Of a stretch of 35,219 nucleotides of DNA, positions 33,045-35,219 are shown one piece after another. The stretch spans positions 1 to 35,219 of the forward strand of contig JASJEC010000033.1 in the NCBI GenBank assembly GCA_030064845.1, in the 5' to 3' direction. A program made the position numbers and the translations under genes. The notes below the pieces were generated by a model. The model saw nothing but the letters and a program-made list of their open reading frames with translations, made no database searches and was not told the origin of the DNA. Every line of letters begins with the position of its first letter. Within the stretch, counting starts at the first letter, position 1. The DNA is from Kiloniellales bacterium. GTDB taxonomy: Bacteria > Pseudomonadota > Alphaproteobacteria > Kiloniellales > JAKSDN01.

Positions 33045-33412
33045 GGCATGTCTCGATGAGCTTGAGTTTCAGATTGGGTAGAATGCTCCGCAAGAGAATT
33101 CCTTGATTTGCTTCAATGTCTGAGAGTTCGTGTTGCACTTGTACAGATTGTCGCCACCATTGCCTGGGTTCTAGGGAAGAGAGGACTTCAGGTCGCCTTA
33201 TGGCTAGATTTGCCCCTAGCTGCCAAGTTCGCGGCGCGTCCGGTTCGGCCCCAGCATCGAACTTTCTAGCCGCAATGCCTGCCTACTACGCGTGGAGTGT
33301 GTCGCCGGTGTTGAGCTGGGATAGGCGGACGACGGTGATCGGCGATTGTTTGGGGCGGACCATCATCCGGCCAGGCTAGCGCGCCGCCCAGCTTGCGACC
33401 AAGGATGCCCAA
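33045..33412. other. Intergenic stretch between lipoprotein and nuclease genes
   Basis: No gene was recognised. It holds the right copy of the direct repeat GGCTAGATTTGCCC (33202-33215). The plus-strand frame 33116-33379 has no known domain or ribosome site. The promoter of the minus-strand lipoprotein gene should lie near its left end. Confidence 0.4.
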
Positions 33413-34399
33413 TCAGAACTCCGGCAGGAACGCCTTGCACCTCCCCGCGAGGTCGCCCCCCCAGCTGCTGACTGGCCACAGAGCGCTCGCCGTCGCGGCC
33501 GTCACGGCGTCCTCCTGGGCGGCCGCCATAGCGGGCAGGAACTTGATGCCGGTGCGCTCTTCCACGAAGTCGATGGAAGCGATGTTCGCTGCAAGATAAG
33601 CGGGGCGGTTTTCCTTGGGGACCTTCGCCGGCCTGTGCGGCAATACAACCGTGATGGTCTCTACGAAGCCATTTGGCCTCTCGTGCAGGACGATTTTGTA
33701 GAAGTGCGTTGCGATGGCAACACGCCGCCTCTTGTCGGGGTTTGAGTACATTCGGATCGCGTACCCGTCGTTGTCCCGGCCGGTCTTACCGTCGCGGTCG
33801 AAAATCGCCCCTGTGAAGACAATGATGTCACCCTTCGCCTCAGCCCACTTCCGGACAGCGTGCTCTAGAAAGACCCAGGTGCCGCGGTTAAAATTGCAGT
33901 ACTGGGGCGCCATGTTGCTCATCACGTAGGTGTTGAGCATTGCGTTCTCGCTGCGGCCCATATCTGAGTTTGGCACTAGATGACCTTGGTCGAAGATCGG
34001 CTCCTTGTAGTCGGCGCAGTGTCCCCGTTCTTCCGGGTCAAGCCTTGGATCGCTGCGGAAGGCGTCATGGCGCGTACGGCTTACGAGGTCGGCGGCGGTG
34101 AGCCGGTGTGCAGTCCAAGTAGATGTGAACAGGTCGGCGTCGTGGTTGGCGACGTAGTGCCGGCTGACTAGGAGCTCTTCATTTTCGGCTCTGGGCGGGT
34201 TGGTGGGGATGCCCCACGGCAGATGCTCTGCTATTGCTGCATCGCGTTCCGCCGATTTTAGTTGGAGGGCGGCGTCGGCCTCCGCTACTGTGGTTTCGCT
34301 TGCCCCTTTCCAAGAACAGTAGCGTTCTTTCTCAGCGGCATGAGAACTGGAAAACACCACAATCGACAATAGCAGACCGAGCCATACGACCCTTTGCAT
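33413..34399 (-). CDS. Exported DNA/RNA non-specific endonuclease (NUC1/NucA family)
   Basis: 328 residues. MQRVVWLGLLLSIVVFSSSHA is a signal peptide. The beta-beta-alpha-metal nuclease core shows FDQGHLVPNSDMGRSE, the DRGH motif with Gln for Arg but the general-base His kept. It is followed by YVMSNMAPQYCNFNRGTW, which holds the metal-binding Asn and the N-R-G-x-W block, and IIVFTGAIFDRDG. It should cut DNA and RNA without sequence preference outside the cytosol, as Serratia nuclease or NucA does. Four Cys (residues ~28, ~129, ~166 and ~322) could make two disulfides. GGGGAGG stands just before the ATG. Nearby genes are also exported, but no immunity protein like NuiA was recognised. Confidence 0.87.
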   Translation of the reverse strand: MQRVVWLGLLLSIVVFSSSHAAEKERYCSWKGASETTVAEADAALQLKSAERDAAIAEHLPWGIPTNPPRAENEELLVSRHYVANHDADLFTSTWTAHRLTAADLVSRTRHDAFRSDPRLDPEERGHCADYKEPIFDQGHLVPNSDMGRSENAMLNTYVMSNMAPQYCNFNRGTWVFLEHAVRKWAEAKGDIIVFTGAIFDRDGKTGRDNDGYAIRMYSNPDKRRRVAIATHFYKIVLHERPNGFVETITVVLPHRPAKVPKENRPAYLAANIASIDFVEERTGIKFLPAMAAAQEDAVTAATASALWPVSSWGGDLAGRCKAFLPEF

Positions 34400-34569
34400 C
34401 TCGACCTCCCCGCGAACAGATTCGCGGCTTTGATTCTAGCTCTGGTGCAACGCGTGAGACTGTGCGGGATTTCACAGATTGACGCTTCGACTCGAAATTA
34501 GAACTCAAGCGGTGGCGGGCTCCTGCTATGACCGCTTAAGAATGCCTGACTGAGCCCGACCGCTGCCCG

Positions 34570-34863
34570 TCACGCCTCCCCCTGCTTGCGAGCGCTCGCC
34601 GCGGCGAAGTCGTAGATCTCGGCCTCTGGGAGCTCATCGAGCGCCTCAATGCGATCGCGTCGCCGGGCGGAGAGAGTCCGGCCGGCGCGGCCCAGCAGCT
34701 TTCCGATCGGAAGCGCGACCAGGCCGGCCAAAAAGAGCGCCACGGCGATCGGCGTGAACACCTGAAACACGGCGCAGATGAAGCCGGCGACGATCATCGC
34801 CCAGGCCGCGACGCGGGCAAGGAATCCGAATAGGTTGGCGAGGAGGGCTAGGACGGCCATCAT
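34570..34863 (-). CDS. Small membrane protein, 97 residues
   Basis: MMAVLALLANLFGFLARVAAW, then AMIVAGFICAVFQVFTPIAV and ALFLAGLVALPIGKLLG give two to three membrane helices. A charged cytosolic tail follows (SARRRDRIEALDELPEAEIY). No known family. Two ATGs stand together at 34863 and 34860; AGGA lies 4 and 7 bases before them. The frame stays open further upstream to 35175, but that part has the look of a shadow of the plus-strand gene there. The GC-rich codons resemble the chromosome more than the AT-rich island genes. Confidence 0.65.
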   Translation of the reverse strand: MMAVLALLANLFGFLARVAAWAMIVAGFICAVFQVFTPIAVALFLAGLVALPIGKLLGRAGRTLSARRRDRIEALDELPEAEIYDFAAASARKQGEA

Positions 34864-34974
34864 TTTTCCTGCTCTCTGTAGTCGTGCAGGCCGAGCGCTA
34901 TTGCGTGAAACCAATGGTAGAATCCTAGCCCATCTCTCTGGCACCGTACACCGGGCCCGTGCCATCCTCCCTAG

Positions 34975-35178
34975 ATGCTCACCGAAATCGAGATCTACCG
35001 CGCCGCCAACCAGCTCATCAAAAGCCACGGGGAGGAAGCCGAGTTTGAAGCGGGCCGGCTGGCCGATGCCATGCTCGAGAAAGGTGACCTCGAGGGCCAG
35101 CGGGTTTGGAAGCGGGTGCTGAAGGCGGTCGGCGAGCTGCGGCGGCAGGAGCCAGGGACAGGGGAGGCGTTGCATTGA
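34975..35178 (+). CDS. Small conserved protein, 67 residues
   Basis: The sequence MLTEIEIYRAANQLIKSHGE, then EAEFEAGRLADAMLEKGDLE and GQRVWKRVLKAVGEL, follows a pattern I recall from many short alphaproteobacterial proteins of unknown function (I-Y-R-x-A-x-x-L-I-x-x-H-G ... D-x-x-G-x-x-V-W-x-R-I-x-x-A). It is probably two or three helices and cytosolic. No ribosome site stands out before the ATG. It diverges from the small membrane protein gene, with 111 bases between. Confidence 0.7.
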   Translation: MLTEIEIYRAANQLIKSHGEEAEFEAGRLADAMLEKGDLEGQRVWKRVLKAVGELRRQEPGTGEALH

Positions 35179-35219
35179 TGGGAGACATCAACTGATTTCC
35201 AACTTGTGATACAGATCAC

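Noticed and set aside
33116..33379. Plus-strand frame between lipoprotein and nuclease genes, considered as an immunity-protein gene
   Set aside because: The Cys/Ser/Arg-rich text has no fold-like pattern and no ribosome site.
1..35219. CRISPR array or rRNA genes
   Set aside because: No regularly spaced direct repeats and no rRNA-like stretches were seen.

Overview
The window is GC-rich DNA of an alphaproteobacterium, most likely a member of the Rhodospirillales or a near relative. The evidence is a CpdR-type receiver beside an N-formylglutamate amidohydrolase, a PleC/DivJ-like kinase core, a ChvI/ChvG-like two-component pair, a TAXI-type TRAP transporter with a DUF3394 tail, and a DgcN/DgcA pair. 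The genus cannot be read from the sequence. Bases 1-26494 look like ordinary chromosome. Bases 26495-35219 look like an integrated element or patchwork island, with mixed base composition, gene remnants and several exported proteins.

Left part (1-9237). The window opens with the 3' end of an IS5-like transposase. A TAXI TRAP transporter follows (binding protein, hairpin terminator, fused permease), then a UspA-type protein and a SUMF1-like protein whose start lies at or just after the uspA stop. Convergent to these is a minus-strand run of a flippase-like membrane protein, a soluble PAS histidine kinase and a DUF3179 protein.

Middle part (9567-26494). A complete polyamine-type ABC transporter (binding protein, two permeases, ATPase) is followed by a tight operon of a small lipoprotein, an OmpR-family regulator and a membrane sensor kinase. 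Next come a DUF6940-like protein (minus strand), dgcN-dgcA (D-glutamate to N-acetyl-L-glutamate), a minus-strand methyltransferase with a small partner, a CaiB/BaiF CoA-transferase with an HTD2/FAS1-like dehydratase (resembling mct-meh), an ankyrin protein, a lytic transglycosylase, an N-formylglutamate amidohydrolase and cpdR. The gaps between several of these carry inverted-repeat elements. The segment ends in tRNA-Val(GAC).

Right part (26495-35219). A tyrosine integrase lies tail-on to tRNA-Val, and its last codons are read from the complement of the tRNA gene. An excisionase-like HTH gene overlaps the integrase start. Beyond it lie a degenerate initiator-like tRNA with anticodon CTT and its own terminator, a TTC38-like TPR protein, a remnant of an old-yellow-enzyme gene, and a more AT-rich group coding for a small exported protein, a 419-residue lipoprotein, an exported DNA/RNA non-specific endonuclease, a small membrane protein and a 67-residue protein. 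No second copy of the tRNA-Val 3' end is visible, so the far edge of the element is probably outside the window. No CRISPR array, rRNA or recognisable riboswitch was found.
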